Source: Solimonas marina (GTDB lineage Bacteria; Pseudomonadota; Gammaproteobacteria; Nevskiales; Nevskiaceae). From it: a DNA stretch of 64,000 bases. The DNA lies in the NCBI RefSeq assembly GCF_012241385.1, contig NZ_JAAVXB010000003.1:248001-312000 (forward strand). The letters are read 5' to 3'. Position 1 is the first letter of the stretch, and the number at the start of each line of letters is the position of its first letter. Positions 28,677 to 36,870 of this stretch are shown piece after piece. Both the position numbers and the translations under genes were made by a program. The notes beneath the pieces were generated by a model that did no database searches, was not told the origin of the DNA, and saw nothing but the letters and a program-made list of their open reading frames with translations.

Positions 28677-29483
28677 ATGCACATGAGCCGCAAGCCCCCC
28701 TCGAACGAAGTGCGCGTGGTCCCGATCGACCTGATCCGCCCCGGCAGCCAGCAGGCGCGGCGACACTTCGATGCGGACGCGCTGCGCGAACTCGCCGACA
28801 GCATTCGCGAATCCGGTGTCGTGCAACCCATTGTCCTGCGCACCCGGGTGTGGGGCTACGAACTGCTGGCCGGCGAGCGTCGCTGGCGTGCCGCGCAGCA
28901 GGCTGGATTGCACGAGATGCCGGCGCTGATCCGCGACGACCTGACCGAGTCCGAAGCCTTCGTCGTCGGCCTGATCGAAAACCTGCAGCGCGAATCGCTG
29001 ACGCCGATGGAGACCGCCGCCGGGCTCAAGCGCCTCGGCGAGCTGTTTGAGCTCAAGCATGCGCAGATCGGCGAGCGTATCGGCAAGTCGCGCGAATACG
29101 TTACCAACTACCTGCGCCTGCTCAATCTGGCGCCGGACGTCGCGCGGCTCGTCAATGAAGGCCACATCATGCTCGGCCACGCCAAGGTGCTGGCCGGCGT
29201 GCCGCTGAAAGACCAGTTGGGCTGGGCCGACGAGATCATCCGCCACAAGCTCACGGTCCGTGGCCTCGAGCAGCGCATCGCCGCGTCACGCGATCGCCTG
29301 GTGGTGTTCCGGCCCGGCAAGCCCAGCGACTGGCAGGTGCTGGAGCGCGAGCTGTCCGACCATCTCGCCTGTCCGGTCGTCGTCACGGCCGACAAGACGG
29401 GCAAGGGCGAGCTGCGCGTCAAATTTCATTCGCTCGACGAACTCGACGGCGTGCTCGCCAAGATCGGCTACGTCGCCCGGTGA
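28677..29483 (+). CDS. ParB/Spo0J-family DNA-binding protein, without parA
   Basis: Encodes 268 residues. The N-terminal domain has VVPIDLIRPGSQQARRHFD and the CTP-binding ParB box ELLAGERRWRAAQQAGL (near residues 60-75), then NLQRESLTPMETAAG. The HTH part includes IGERIGKSREYVTNYLRLL and GHIMLGHAKVLAG. The C-terminal dimerisation domain is complete (LRVKFHSLDELDGVLAKIGY). It therefore has all domains of chromosomal ParB, but no parA or rsmG is adjacent, and mnmG is about 2.3 kb away on the other strand. It could be the chromosomal ParB displaced from its usual cluster or a paralogue. Confidence 0.9.
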   Translation: MHMSRKPPSNEVRVVPIDLIRPGSQQARRHFDADALRELADSIRESGVVQPIVLRTRVWGYELLAGERRWRAAQQAGLHEMPALIRDDLTESEAFVVGLIENLQRESLTPMETAAGLKRLGELFELKHAQIGERIGKSREYVTNYLRLLNLAPDVARLVNEGHIMLGHAKVLAGVPLKDQLGWADEIIRHKLTVRGLEQRIAASRDRLVVFRPGKPSDWQVLERELSDHLACPVVVTADKTGKGELRVKFHSLDELDGVLAKIGYVAR

Positions 29484-29669
29484 ATAAGCCGCGAGTTATA
29501 CCCAAGCTGCGGGGACAAGCCTGTGGATACATTTTGGACGGGGATGCGGAAAGCTCGCTGTGGCGCAGCTTTCATGCCCGGCGGACAAAAAATCGTCGCA
29601 TGTTCGTCACAATGCGGCGATCTGGCAGGTTCCATGCATCCCCGATGCGTTGATGCACAGTTTTGAGGC

Positions 29670-30422
29670 ATGGACGATCAGATCGAATTATTCCGCGACG
29701 ACTACGCGCTGACCGAGCGGGTCAGTGCCAAGGCGCGCAACATCCGCATCGAGGTGCGCCCCGATCGCGGCGTCACGCTGGTTTATCCGCGCTGGGTCGG
29801 GCGCGCCGAGGCGCATGCGTTCCTGCGCGCGCGCGAGGCATGGATACGAGAGAAGCTGGCCGAGTTGGCGCAGCAGGCATCGGCCTATCCGTTGCCGGCC
29901 CGGCTGCGCTGGGACGGCGATGACCGTATCAGCCTGCGTGGCGAGTCATACGCACTGAAGGCCGAGGCGGCTCGGCTGCGCAGCCCGGCGGTGCGGGTGG
30001 AGTCGCAGCGTGTCGTCGTTTTGGCGCCGTCGGCCGTCATCCAGCAGCCTGCGCGCCTCGATGCGGCGCTGCGCCAGGCGTTGGTCCGCCAGGCGCGGCT
30101 CGACGCGCAAACCTATCTGCAGCGTGAGGCGCCGCCGCTTGGCGTGCGCTATCGCGAGCTGCGCATCAACGACGCGCAGACGCAGTGGGGCAGCTGCAAT
30201 CCGGGCGGCACCATCTGTCTGTCGTGGCGACTGGTGATGGCGCCGCCGGAGGTGTTCCGCTACGTCGTCGTCCATGAGCTTTGCCACCTCGTGCACATGG
30301 ATCACTCGCCGCGCTTCTGGTCACTGGTCGAACGGCAGATGGCGGATTACGAGCAGCACAAGCGCTGGCTGCGCGACCGTGGCCACCAACTGCACGCGAT
30401 ATTGGCCCGCGAGCGACGCTGA
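29670..30422 (+). CDS. YgjP-type metal-dependent hydrolase (M48/DUF45 family)
   Basis: Encodes 250 residues. The zinc motif HELCHLVHMDHSPRFW (near residue 205) is a gluzincin HExxH with a third His, preceded by the family marker TQWGSC and LSWRLVMAPPEV. E. coli YgjP, of the same family, has been reported as a UTP pyrophosphatase, so a peptidase role is not certain. No signal peptide. It stands alone between parB and the CBS gene, 186 bp after parB. Confidence 0.88.
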   Translation: MDDQIELFRDDYALTERVSAKARNIRIEVRPDRGVTLVYPRWVGRAEAHAFLRAREAWIREKLAELAQQASAYPLPARLRWDGDDRISLRGESYALKAEAARLRSPAVRVESQRVVVLAPSAVIQQPARLDAALRQALVRQARLDAQTYLQREAPPLGVRYRELRINDAQTQWGSCNPGGTICLSWRLVMAPPEVFRYVVVHELCHLVHMDHSPRFWSLVERQMADYEQHKRWLRDRGHQLHAILARERR

Positions 30423-30521
30423 CATTGTCGGCGGACGCTTGAGTGCGGTTGACGCAGACGCTATCGTCAGTCCATCAGATACCGGTGCACACCAGATGCA
30501 CGGCGATCGAGGAGAGCGGCA

Positions 30522-30926
30522 ATGTCGATGCTGGAAAAGGTCTGTGTCCGCGACTACATGAGCACCAAGCTCATGACGTTCACGCCCGAAATGGAAGTCA
30601 TGAATGCCGTGCACCAGCTCGTCAAGAGCGGGTTCTCCGGCGCGCCCGTGGTCGACGTCTCCGGTGCGCTCGTCGGCATGCTGTCCGAGCGCGATTGTCT
30701 GAGTGTGGCGCTGGTCGCTGCGCAGGATACTTGTGTCGCCGGTCCGGTCAGCCAGTACATGAGCACCAGCCTGCAGACCGTGACGGCCGATGTCAGCCTG
30801 GCGCACCTGGCCGGTATGTTCGTCAGTAACTCCCAGTTCCGCCGCTACCCGGTCGTCGAGGGTGGCAAGCTGATCGGGCAGATTTCCCGTTCCGACGTAT
30901 TGCGCGCGATCAGCCACTGCTGCTGA
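30522..30926 (+). CDS. CBS-domain pair protein
   Basis: Encodes 134 residues consisting of two CBS domains only: VRDYMSTKLMTFTPEMEV opens the first and VSQYMSTSLQTVTADVSL the second, each closing with a GMLSERD or GQISRSD turn. Such pairs bind adenine nucleotides or similar ligands and regulate partners. No partner gene is adjacent. Confidence 0.88.
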   Translation: MSMLEKVCVRDYMSTKLMTFTPEMEVMNAVHQLVKSGFSGAPVVDVSGALVGMLSERDCLSVALVAAQDTCVAGPVSQYMSTSLQTVTADVSLAHLAGMFVSNSQFRRYPVVEGGKLIGQISRSDVLRAISHCC

Positions 30927-30970
30927 ACGCTGCCGCGGCGTGACGCGCGGCGATCAATAGCCCCTCAACG

Positions 30971-30997
30971 AAAAGGCCCCCCGCAAGCGGAGGGCCT
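30971..30997 (-). terminator. terminator (minus strand, possibly bidirectional)
   Basis: Hairpin AGGCCC-C-CCGC / GCGG-A-GGGCCT with a 2-nt loop and one internal mismatch. On the minus strand it is followed by TTTT, so it ends the gene at 31035. It may also serve the CBS gene on the plus strand, though there is no T-tract on that side. Confidence 0.75.
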
Positions 30998-31034
30998 GAT
31001 CGATCGGCCGGTGACGGCCGCGCTGTAGATTGGC

Positions 31035-31553
31035 TCAGTGCTTCTGCGCGTCGGCCTTGACGTCGGCGTCGACATGCACGCCGGCGGCGGTGTTTGTCGT
31101 GTCATGGACTGCACCGCCCACCGCGCCACCGAGCGAGCCCAGCGCCGAGCCGGTCGCGCCCACGGCAGACTTCGTTACCTTCTTGGTCTTGTGGCCGGCG
31201 GCCTTGGCGCCGTCGCTGACCTTCTCGCCCGTCGCTTCGGCGCCGGACTTGACCTTGGTCCCTGCCTTGACCGCAGCTTCCTTGGACGCATGGGCGCCCG
31301 CTTTCGCATCGACCTTGGCATCGGCCGCCATGCTGTGGCCGGCCATTTCACCGTGTGATTTCATGCCCTGCATCGAGTCGTGCATGTCCTGCATCGACGC
31401 TTTTGCATCGGCGTTTGCTTCGGCCTGGGTCTCGACGTGGGCCGGCGGGGTCTGCACGTCGGCCTTGACGCCGGCTTCGACACCGGCGGCGAATGCTGGC
31501 GCGCTCATGCCCAGTGCAGCGGCCACGGCCAGAATATGGATACGGTGGTTCAT
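31035..31553 (-). CDS. secreted low-complexity Ala/Lys/Gly-rich protein (LEA-like composition)
   Basis: Encodes 172 residues with a Sec signal peptide (MNHRIHILAVAAALGMSAPAFA). The mature chain is mostly repeats of Ala, Lys, Val, Asp and Gly in an 11-residue-like rhythm (ADAKVDAKAGAHASKEAAV; TKVKSGAEATGEKVSDGA), without Cys. This composition resembles hydrophilic stress proteins of LEA type and is expected to be disordered or loosely helical. A strong AAGGAG is present upstream. Function unknown; the periplasm is the likely site. Confidence 0.7.
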   Translation of the reverse strand: MNHRIHILAVAAALGMSAPAFAAGVEAGVKADVQTPPAHVETQAEANADAKASMQDMHDSMQGMKSHGEMAGHSMAADAKVDAKAGAHASKEAAVKAGTKVKSGAEATGEKVSDGAKAAGHKTKKVTKSAVGATGSALGSLGGAVGGAVHDTTNTAAGVHVDADVKADAQKH

Positions 31554-31686
31554 CAGACTTCTCCTTCGCGTGAAACAGATGTTTTCTTGTGCGCTGCCGC
31601 GCTCGCAGAGTTCCGGTGGGTCGGGTGGCGGGGCGGCGGGGGCATCATCGCATGGGCGGCTGGTCGCGACCGTGCATCCTGCAAAT

Positions 31687-31722
31687 AAAAAAGGGCTCTC
31701 TCGGGGGGGGGTGAGAGAGCCC
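31687..31722 (-). terminator. rho-independent terminator of mnmG
   Basis: Perfect 10-bp stem GGGCTCTCTC/GAGAGAGCCC with a 10-nt loop that contains nine consecutive G on the plus strand, followed on the minus strand by six T. It lies about 105 bp after the mnmG stop. Confidence 0.9.
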
Positions 31723-31826
31723 TTCGGGGCGTCCTGCTGGGGGGATGCAGGACTTGGGGGACCGTTCTTGATGCTGAGAATACGCGCAAGTTCTGAATTG
31801 AAGATGAACCGAACGCGGGACTTTGG

Positions 31827-33719
31827 TCAGGCGCTGCGTCGCAGCTGCCCGATCTTCTTCAGGTGTACCAGCAGCAGCGAAACCGCCGCCGGCGTCACGC
31901 CGGAAATGCGGCCGGCTTGTGCCACCGTTTCCGGGCGGTGCTGGCCGAGCTTGAGCCGCACCTCGCTCGACAGGCCGACGACGCTGCCGTAGTCGAGATC
32001 GGCCGGCAGCGGCGCGTCCTCATAGCGCTGGGCGCGGGCAATCTCGAACTGCTGGCGCTCGATGTAGCCGGCGTACTTAATCTGAACCTCGACCTGCTCG
32101 GCGACCTGCGCCTCGATATCGGCAGGAGCGAGCCCCAAGCTTTGCAGCGTCGTGTAATCCGCTTCAGGGCGGCGCAGCAGGTCACTGGCCGAGGCGCCGC
32201 TGTCGGCGCGGGCCGGACCAAAGCGCGCAACCATCTCCGCCTGCGCGAGCTGCGCTGGTTTCAGCCACAGTGCATCGAGGCGCGCACGCTCGGCATCGAC
32301 GGCGTCGCGTTTGCGCGCGAATGCCGTCCAGCGCTCGTAGTCGACCAGCCCCAGTTCGCGGCCGCGCGGCGTCAGGCGCAGATCGGCATTGTCCTCGCGC
32401 AGCAGCAAGCGATGCTCGGCGCGCGACGTGAACATGCGGTACGGCTCGTTGGTGCCGCGCGTGATCAGGTCGTCGACCAATACGCCGATGTAGGCTTCGT
32501 GACGCAGCGGCGTCCATGGCTCGCGGCCCTGGGCCTGCAAGGCGGCGTTGAGGCCGGCGAGCAGACCTTGCGCGGCCGCTTCCTCGTAGCCGGTGGTGCC
32601 GTTGATCTGGCCGGCGAAATACAGACCGGCGATGACCTTGGTTTCCAGAGAGCGCTTCAGGTCGCGCGGATCGAAATAGTCGTATTCGATCGCATAGCCG
32701 GGGCGCGTGATGCGCACCTGCTCGAGGCCCTTGATCGTCCGCACGAAGCGTTCTTGCACGTCGTATGGCAGCGAGGTCGAAATGCCGTTCGGGTAGATCT
32801 CGCGCGTGTTCAGGCCTTCCGGTTCGAGAAAGATCTGATGGCTGTCCTTGCCGGCGAAGCGGTGAATCTTGTCTTCGACGCTCGGGCAGTAACGCGGGCC
32901 GACGCCCTCGATGACGCCGGTGAACATCGGCGAGCGGTCGAGACCGCTGCGGATGATCTCGTGCGTTTCGGCATTGGTGTGCGTCAGGTGACAGGGAAGC
33001 TGGCGCGGGTGCTCGTCGCGCGAGCCGATGAACGAGAACACCGGCCGTGGCTCGTCGCCCGGCTGCGGCGTCAGCAGGCTCCAGTCAATCGTACGGCCGT
33101 CGAGGCGCGGCGGCGTGCCGGTCTTCAGGCGGCCGACGCGCGGGTGCAGCTCGCGCAGACGAGCGGCCAGTGCGATGCTCGGCGCGTCGCCGGCGCGGCC
33201 GCCCTGATGGCTGTCGAGGCCGACATGAATGCGGCCGCCGAGAAACGTACCGGTGGTCAACACCACCGCTGGCGCGTAGAAACGCAGCCCGAGCTTGGTG
33301 ACGACGCCGCGCACGACGCCAGCCTCGACGATCAGGTCTTCGACTTCCTGCTGGAACAGCGTCAGGTTCGGCTGGTTCTCCAGCGCCTCGCGCACCGCCC
33401 ACTTGTAGAGCATGCGATCGGCCTGCGCGCGGGTCGCGCGGACTGCCGGCCCCTTTGAGGCGTTCAGGGTACGGAATTGAATGCCGGCGCGATCGGCGGC
33501 GCGCGCCATGATGCCGCCCAGCGCGTCGATCTCCTTGACCAGATGGCCCTTGCCGATGCCGCCGATTGCCGGGTTGCACGACATCTGCCCGAGCGTCTCG
33601 ATCGACTGGGTGACGAGCAGCGTGCGGCAGCCCATGCGCGCGGGGGCCAGGGCGGCTTCGGTGCCGGCGTGGCCGCCGCCAATGACGATGACATCGAAGT
33701 GGTGCAGTGCGTCACTCAT
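31827..33719 (-). CDS. mnmG: tRNA uridine-5-carboxymethylaminomethyl modification enzyme MnmG
   Basis: Encodes 630 residues, the usual length. With MnmE it makes the cmnm5 modification at U34 of several tRNAs. The FAD-binding motif [19 protein letters not shown] lies at residues 10-28; [22 protein letters not shown] and [11 protein letters not shown] are family signatures, and the GidA C-terminal domain ends [15 protein letters not shown]. Start is the ATG at 33719, which overlaps the TGA of an upstream repeat-derived frame (ATGA). The rsmG/parAB genes that often follow mnmG are not present here. The 5' end of the gene is duplicated upstream (see repeats). Confidence 0.97.
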   Translation of the reverse strand: MSDALHHFDVIVIGGGHAGTEAALAPARMGCRTLLVTQSIETLGQMSCNPAIGGIGKGHLVKEIDALGGIMARAADRAGIQFRTLNASKGPAVRATRAQADRMLYKWAVREALENQPNLTLFQQEVEDLIVEAGVVRGVVTKLGLRFYAPAVVLTTGTFLGGRIHVGLDSHQGGRAGDAPSIALAARLRELHPRVGRLKTGTPPRLDGRTIDWSLLTPQPGDEPRPVFSFIGSRDEHPRQLPCHLTHTNAETHEIIRSGLDRSPMFTGVIEGVGPRYCPSVEDKIHRFAGKDSHQIFLEPEGLNTREIYPNGISTSLPYDVQERFVRTIKGLEQVRITRPGYAIEYDYFDPRDLKRSLETKVIAGLYFAGQINGTTGYEEAAAQGLLAGLNAALQAQGREPWTPLRHEAYIGVLVDDLITRGTNEPYRMFTSRAEHRLLLREDNADLRLTPRGRELGLVDYERWTAFARKRDAVDAERARLDALWLKPAQLAQAEMVARFGPARADSGASASDLLRRPEADYTTLQSLGLAPADIEAQVAEQVEVQIKYAGYIERQQFEIARAQRYEDAPLPADLDYGSVVGLSSEVRLKLGQHRPETVAQAGRISGVTPAAVSLLLVHLKKIGQLRRSA

Positions 33720-33925
33720 CGGATGCGTGCTCCGGCTGCGACCGGCACCGAAGTTTCGTCGGCTCGGCCTTCCTGGCCTCGACGCGAAACCCGGCCGGCG
33801 CCGTCCCTGGCGCCGTCGCGCCCCGGCGCAGCCTGCCATCCGAGGCAGCCCGCGACTGCCCCGGGGCGCCCAGCGTGGCCGCCGCCAATGACGATGACAT
33901 CGAAGCGGTGCAGTGCGTCACTCAT
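33720..33925 (-). repeat. 206-bp tandem repeat unit 2 with truncated mnmG start
   Basis: In the minus-strand direction this unit opens with a copy of the mnmG start ([22 protein letters not shown] at 33925), then switches to an unrelated segment of about 149 bp that stays open and ends in TGA overlapping the true mnmG ATG. The frame is 69 codons plus stop. The mnmG-derived part is nearly identical to the real gene; the remainder is about 95% identical to unit 1. The 149-bp part contains GGCGCCAGGGACGGCG, related to repeats at 36.5, 36.7 and 48.2 kb. Confidence 0.9.
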
Positions 33926-34131
33926 CGGATGTGTGCTCCGGCTGCGACCGGCGCCGAAGTTTCGTCGGCTTGGCCCTCCTGGCCTCGACGCGAAACCCGG
34001 CCGGCGCCGTCCCTGGCGCCGTCGCGCCCCGTCGCGGCCTGCCATCCGAGGCAGCCCGCGACCGCCCCGGGGCGCCCGGCGTGGCCGCCACCGATGACGA
34101 TGACATCGAAGCTGTGATGTGAGTCGCTCAT
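33926..34131 (-). repeat. 206-bp tandem repeat unit 1 with truncated mnmG start
   Basis: Exactly 206 bp upstream of unit 2. It opens with [19 protein letters not shown] (ATG at 34131), more diverged from mnmG than unit 2, and again runs 69 codons to a TGA that overlaps the ATG of unit 2. Thus three ATG codons at 34131, 33925 and 33719 are chained by ATGA overlaps. Upstream of 34131 the sequence is unique. No protein function is proposed for the 69-residue products. Confidence 0.88.
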
Positions 34132-34204
34132 GTGATGCGCGCGTGCATCGAGGATCAAGGGGCGCGGATTTTACGCCGAAGTGGACGCGGCGGCGAAAAA
34201 ATGT

Positions 34205-34660
34205 TCAGCCGGTGCCGGGCAGCGCTTCGCGGTCCGGAGCGACGAAGTGTGCACGCGCATCTGCCGTGTCGAGCCGCGCCGGCGAATAGTGGCGGTGCAG
34301 CAGGCCCAGGGCGTCGCGCTGCAACTCGGGGAAGGCGGCGACGAACGAGGCCCAGTCTGCGGCCGGCATCTGCCGGCGTCGTGCTTCGATCAAGCGCAGC
34401 AAGGCGACGCTGAGGGTGTGGTGATACTTGGCCTGCGCGCCGATGTGGCGCACATAGGTTTGAAGCAAGGTGCAGAAGCGGGTTTCCGCGTCGCCAGCGC
34501 AGGCGGCATCACGCAGGCAGGCCCAGCCCGCTTTGAGGTGTTGTGCGTGCGTGAACCGCGCCGGCGGCAGGCTGCCGTCGGCCAGCGTTTGCAGGAGTGC
34601 GGCGCTGTCGTCGTTCGTGCCGCTCAGAACGGGCGCTTGCCGGTCAGCGTCTGCCACCAC
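34205..34660 (-). CDS. hypothetical protein (about 150 aa)
   Basis: The conserved core reads ARFTHAQHLKAGWACLRD, LLQTYVRHIGAQAKYHHTL and LLRLIEARRR, a pattern I know only from uncharacterised bacterial proteins. It is soluble and helical. No ATG precedes the core; in-frame GTG codons at 34660 and 34657 give a 34-37 bp overlap with the upstream DUF962 gene, which suggests coupling, but the exact start is uncertain. Function unknown. Confidence 0.65.
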   Translation of the reverse strand: MVADADRQAPVLSGTNDDSAALLQTLADGSLPPARFTHAQHLKAGWACLRDAACAGDAETRFCTLLQTYVRHIGAQAKYHHTLSVALLRLIEARRRQMPAADWASFVAAFPELQRDALGLLHRHYSPARLDTADARAHFVAPDREALPGTG

Positions 34661-34932
34661 ATCACCCAGTCGCCCATGAACGAATAGATCGGGTGTGAGA
34701 ACGTTGCCGGCCGGTTGCGTTCGAAAAACAGATGGCCGATCCAGGCGAAGCCGTAGCCGGCGATCAGGGCGGCAGCGAAGTACCACCACATGAGTTTGAA
34801 CACGCCATAAAACAGGCAGGCCAGCGCCAGCGAGCTGCCGATGAAATGCAGGCGACGCGCCGTCGCGTTGCTGTGCTCGGACAGGTAGAACGGGTAGAAG
34901 TCGGCGAACGAGTTGAACTTCATCGCGGCCAT
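34624..34932 (-). CDS. DUF962 (Mpo1-like) small membrane protein
   Basis: Encodes 102 residues. The N-terminus [16 protein letters not shown] and RRLHFIGSS are the DUF962 family marks, followed by two hydrophobic helices and [23 protein letters not shown]. The yeast relative Mpo1 is an Fe(II)-dependent dioxygenase acting on 2-hydroxy fatty acids; the bacterial role is not established. It is divergent from the RimK-type cluster and precedes the hypothetical gene, overlapping it. Confidence 0.88.
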   Translation of the reverse strand: MAAMKFNSFADFYPFYLSEHSNATARRLHFIGSSLALACLFYGVFKLMWWYFAAALIAGYGFAWIGHLFFERNRPATFSHPIYSFMGDWVMWWQTLTGKRPF

Positions 34933-35088
34933 CGGGTTCCTCGCGGAGTGGCTCGGGTCGGGTGCCGGCAGTATAGGCGGCCGGACGCGCCGTTGCGTCG
35001 GCGCACCGCTATGCTGTTGTCAGAACGCGGCGCATTCGCCGCGACGGCCGCGGGGTGTCGGGTGAGGCAAGGTGATGCAGGTCTGCCG

Positions 35089-35511
35089 ATGCTTGGTTGG
35101 CGCGAGTGGCTCGCGCTGCCGGCGCTGGGTGTGCCGAGAGTCAAGACCAAGGTCGATACCGGCGCCCGTTCGTCGGCGCTGCATGCCTCGTCGATCGAGG
35201 ACAGCGGTGATGGCCGGGTGCGTTTCGCGCTGCGGCCACGGCGTGGTGACGAGACGGTGTACTGGTGCGAGGCCGAGGTGATCGATCGGCGTTGGGTGAC
35301 CGACTCCGGCGGGCATCGGGAGTTGCGTCCGTTCATCCGTACCGCCGTCGTGCTCGGCGATGCACAGTGGGATATCGAAATTTCGCTATCGGCGCGCGAT
35401 TCGCTGCGCTTCCGCATGCTGTTGGGGCGGACCGCGATCGCGGGTCGCTACGTCGTCGATCCGCAGGCCAGTTATCTGCAGCGCGTGCGCCGCATCGTGG
35501 AGGCCGCATGA
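35089..35511 (+). CDS. RimB-like ATP-dependent zinc protease (retropepsin fold)
   Basis: Encodes about 140 residues. The N-terminal [31 protein letters not shown] contains the aspartic-protease-like DTGA motif of this family, and the C-terminal [15 protein letters not shown] is conserved as well. The family is regularly encoded with RimK ligases. The start at 35089 gives the usual length; an in-frame GTG at 35062 is an alternative. The stop overlaps the rimK start by 4 bp (ATGA). Confidence 0.85.
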   Translation: MLGWREWLALPALGVPRVKTKVDTGARSSALHASSIEDSGDGRVRFALRPRRGDETVYWCEAEVIDRRWVTDSGGHRELRPFIRTAVVLGDAQWDIEISLSARDSLRFRMLLGRTAIAGRYVVDPQASYLQRVRRIVEAA

Positions 35512-36413
35512 GAATCGCGCTGCTGTCACGCAACCGGCGCCTGTATTCGACGCGGCGCCTGGTCGAGGCGGCGCAGGCGCGCGGCCACAAGGTGCGGGTG
35601 ATCGACGTCCTGCGCTGTTATATGAACATCCAGCCCGGCAAACCGGAGATCTGGTACGGCGACAAGCGACTCGGTCCTTACGATGCGGTGATTCCGCGCA
35701 TCGGCGCGTCGGTGACGTTCTACGGTACGGCCGTGGTTCGCCAGTTCGAGATGCAGGGCGTCTACACGGTCAACGAGTCGGTGGCGATCACCCGTGCCCG
35801 CGACAAGCTGCGGGCTCTGCAGCTGTTGGCGCGCGAGGGCGTCGGCCTGCCACGGACGGCGTTCGCCCATTCGCCGGACGACACCCGCGGCGTCATGCAG
35901 CTGGTCGGCGGCGCGCCGATGGTGATCAAGCTGGTCGAAGGGACGCAGGGTGCTGGGGTCGTGCTGGCCGAGACACAGACCGCAGCATCGTCGGTGATCG
36001 AAGCGTTCCGGGGGCTCGACGCTTACTTTCTGGTTCAGGAGTTCGTCGGTGAGGCGCAGGGTCGCGACGTGCGCTGCCTGGTGGTGGGCGACGAAGTGGT
36101 GGCCGCGATGCAGCGCACCGCCAAGAGCGGAGAGTTTCGCTCCAACCTGCATCGTGGAGGTAGCGCCCAGCCGGTCGAGCTGACACCGGTCGAGCGCCGC
36201 ACTGCGCTGCGCGCCGCCAAGACCCTGGGCCTCAACGTCGCCGGCGTCGATCTGCTGCGCTCGGCGTCGGGACCGATGGTGATGGAGGTCAACTCCTCGC
36301 CCGGCCTCGAAGGCATCGAAGCCGCCTCCGGTATCGACATCGCCACCCGCATCATCGAATTCATCGAACGCACCGCCAAACCCGGCAAAACCAAAACGCG
36401 GGGTAAGGGGTGA
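35508..36413 (+). CDS. rimK: RimK-type ATP-grasp glutamate ligase
   Basis: Encodes 301 residues. E. coli RimK adds glutamate to the C-terminus of ribosomal protein S6 and can make poly-glutamate. The N-domain [18 protein letters not shown], the ATP-grasp central part [17 protein letters not shown], the metal-binding [13 protein letters not shown] and Arg-rich FRSNLHRGG are typical. It is coupled to the zinc-protease gene and followed, after a repeat array, by a deacylase gene; this three-gene set occurs in several Gammaproteobacteria. A hairpin overlaps its stop codon. Confidence 0.95.
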   Translation: MRIALLSRNRRLYSTRRLVEAAQARGHKVRVIDVLRCYMNIQPGKPEIWYGDKRLGPYDAVIPRIGASVTFYGTAVVRQFEMQGVYTVNESVAITRARDKLRALQLLAREGVGLPRTAFAHSPDDTRGVMQLVGGAPMVIKLVEGTQGAGVVLAETQTAASSVIEAFRGLDAYFLVQEFVGEAQGRDVRCLVVGDEVVAAMQRTAKSGEFRSNLHRGGSAQPVELTPVERRTALRAAKTLGLNVAGVDLLRSASGPMVMEVNSSPGLEGIEAASGIDIATRIIEFIERTAKPGKTKTRGKG

Positions 36414-36870
36414 TTGGCCACGCTTGCGAAGTGCCGGTGGCACTTCGCGTGGCCAATCACGCCCGGCCATGGATGGCCGGGCCGGGGTTAGCTATCCAAA
36501 CAAGGTTGCGCCAGGGATGGCATCCCTGTTTCCGCTATATCAGCCGTCGCGCTTGCGAAATGCCAGTGGCATTTCATGCGGCCAATCACGCCCGGCCATG
36601 GAGCGTTTGGCCCCCGGCGAGGGGCGACTCGATGTCGCGCCGAGTTATGCCAAACGCCGGGCCGGGGTTAGCTATCCAAACAAGGTTGCGCCAGGGATGG
36701 CATCCCTGTTCCCGCTATATCAGCCGTCACGCTTGCGAAGTGCCGGTGGCACTTCGCGTGGCCCATCACGCCCGGCCATGGAGCGTTTGGCCCTCGGCGA
36801 GGGGTGACTCAATGTCGCGCCGATCTCAGACAGACGTCGGGCCGAGGCTGGTGCGGTATCCGTCATTGAT
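36411..36870 (+). repeat. three-copy palindromic repeat array between rimK and the deacylase gene
   Basis: Units start CGCTTGCGAA at 36421, 36550 and 36730. Each opens with a stem-loop: GCGAAGTGCC-GGT-GGCACTTCGC at 36426-36448 and 36735-36757, and GAAATGCC-AGT-GGCATTTC at 36557-36575, where the changed base is compensated in the other arm. In the first copy the stem extends with GATTGGCCACGC/GCGTGGCCAATC (36412-36458) and includes the rimK stop codon. Units 1 and 2 share GGTTAGCTATCCAAACAAGG and GCGCCAGGGATGGC. Unit 2 holds an extra 51-bp block bounded by GCGTTTGGC/GCCAAACGC; unit 3 keeps part of it and then diverges. No gene lies here. Confidence 0.9.

Noticed and set aside
31562-31577. parS-like 16-mer TCCTTCGCGTGAAACA
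   Set aside because: 13 of 16 matches to the parS consensus, but a match that good is not rare in 64 kb and it coincides with the ribosome site of the minus-strand gene.
31703-31711. Run of nine G as a phase-variation tract
   Set aside because: It is the loop of the mnmG terminator and lies outside any coding or promoter sequence.
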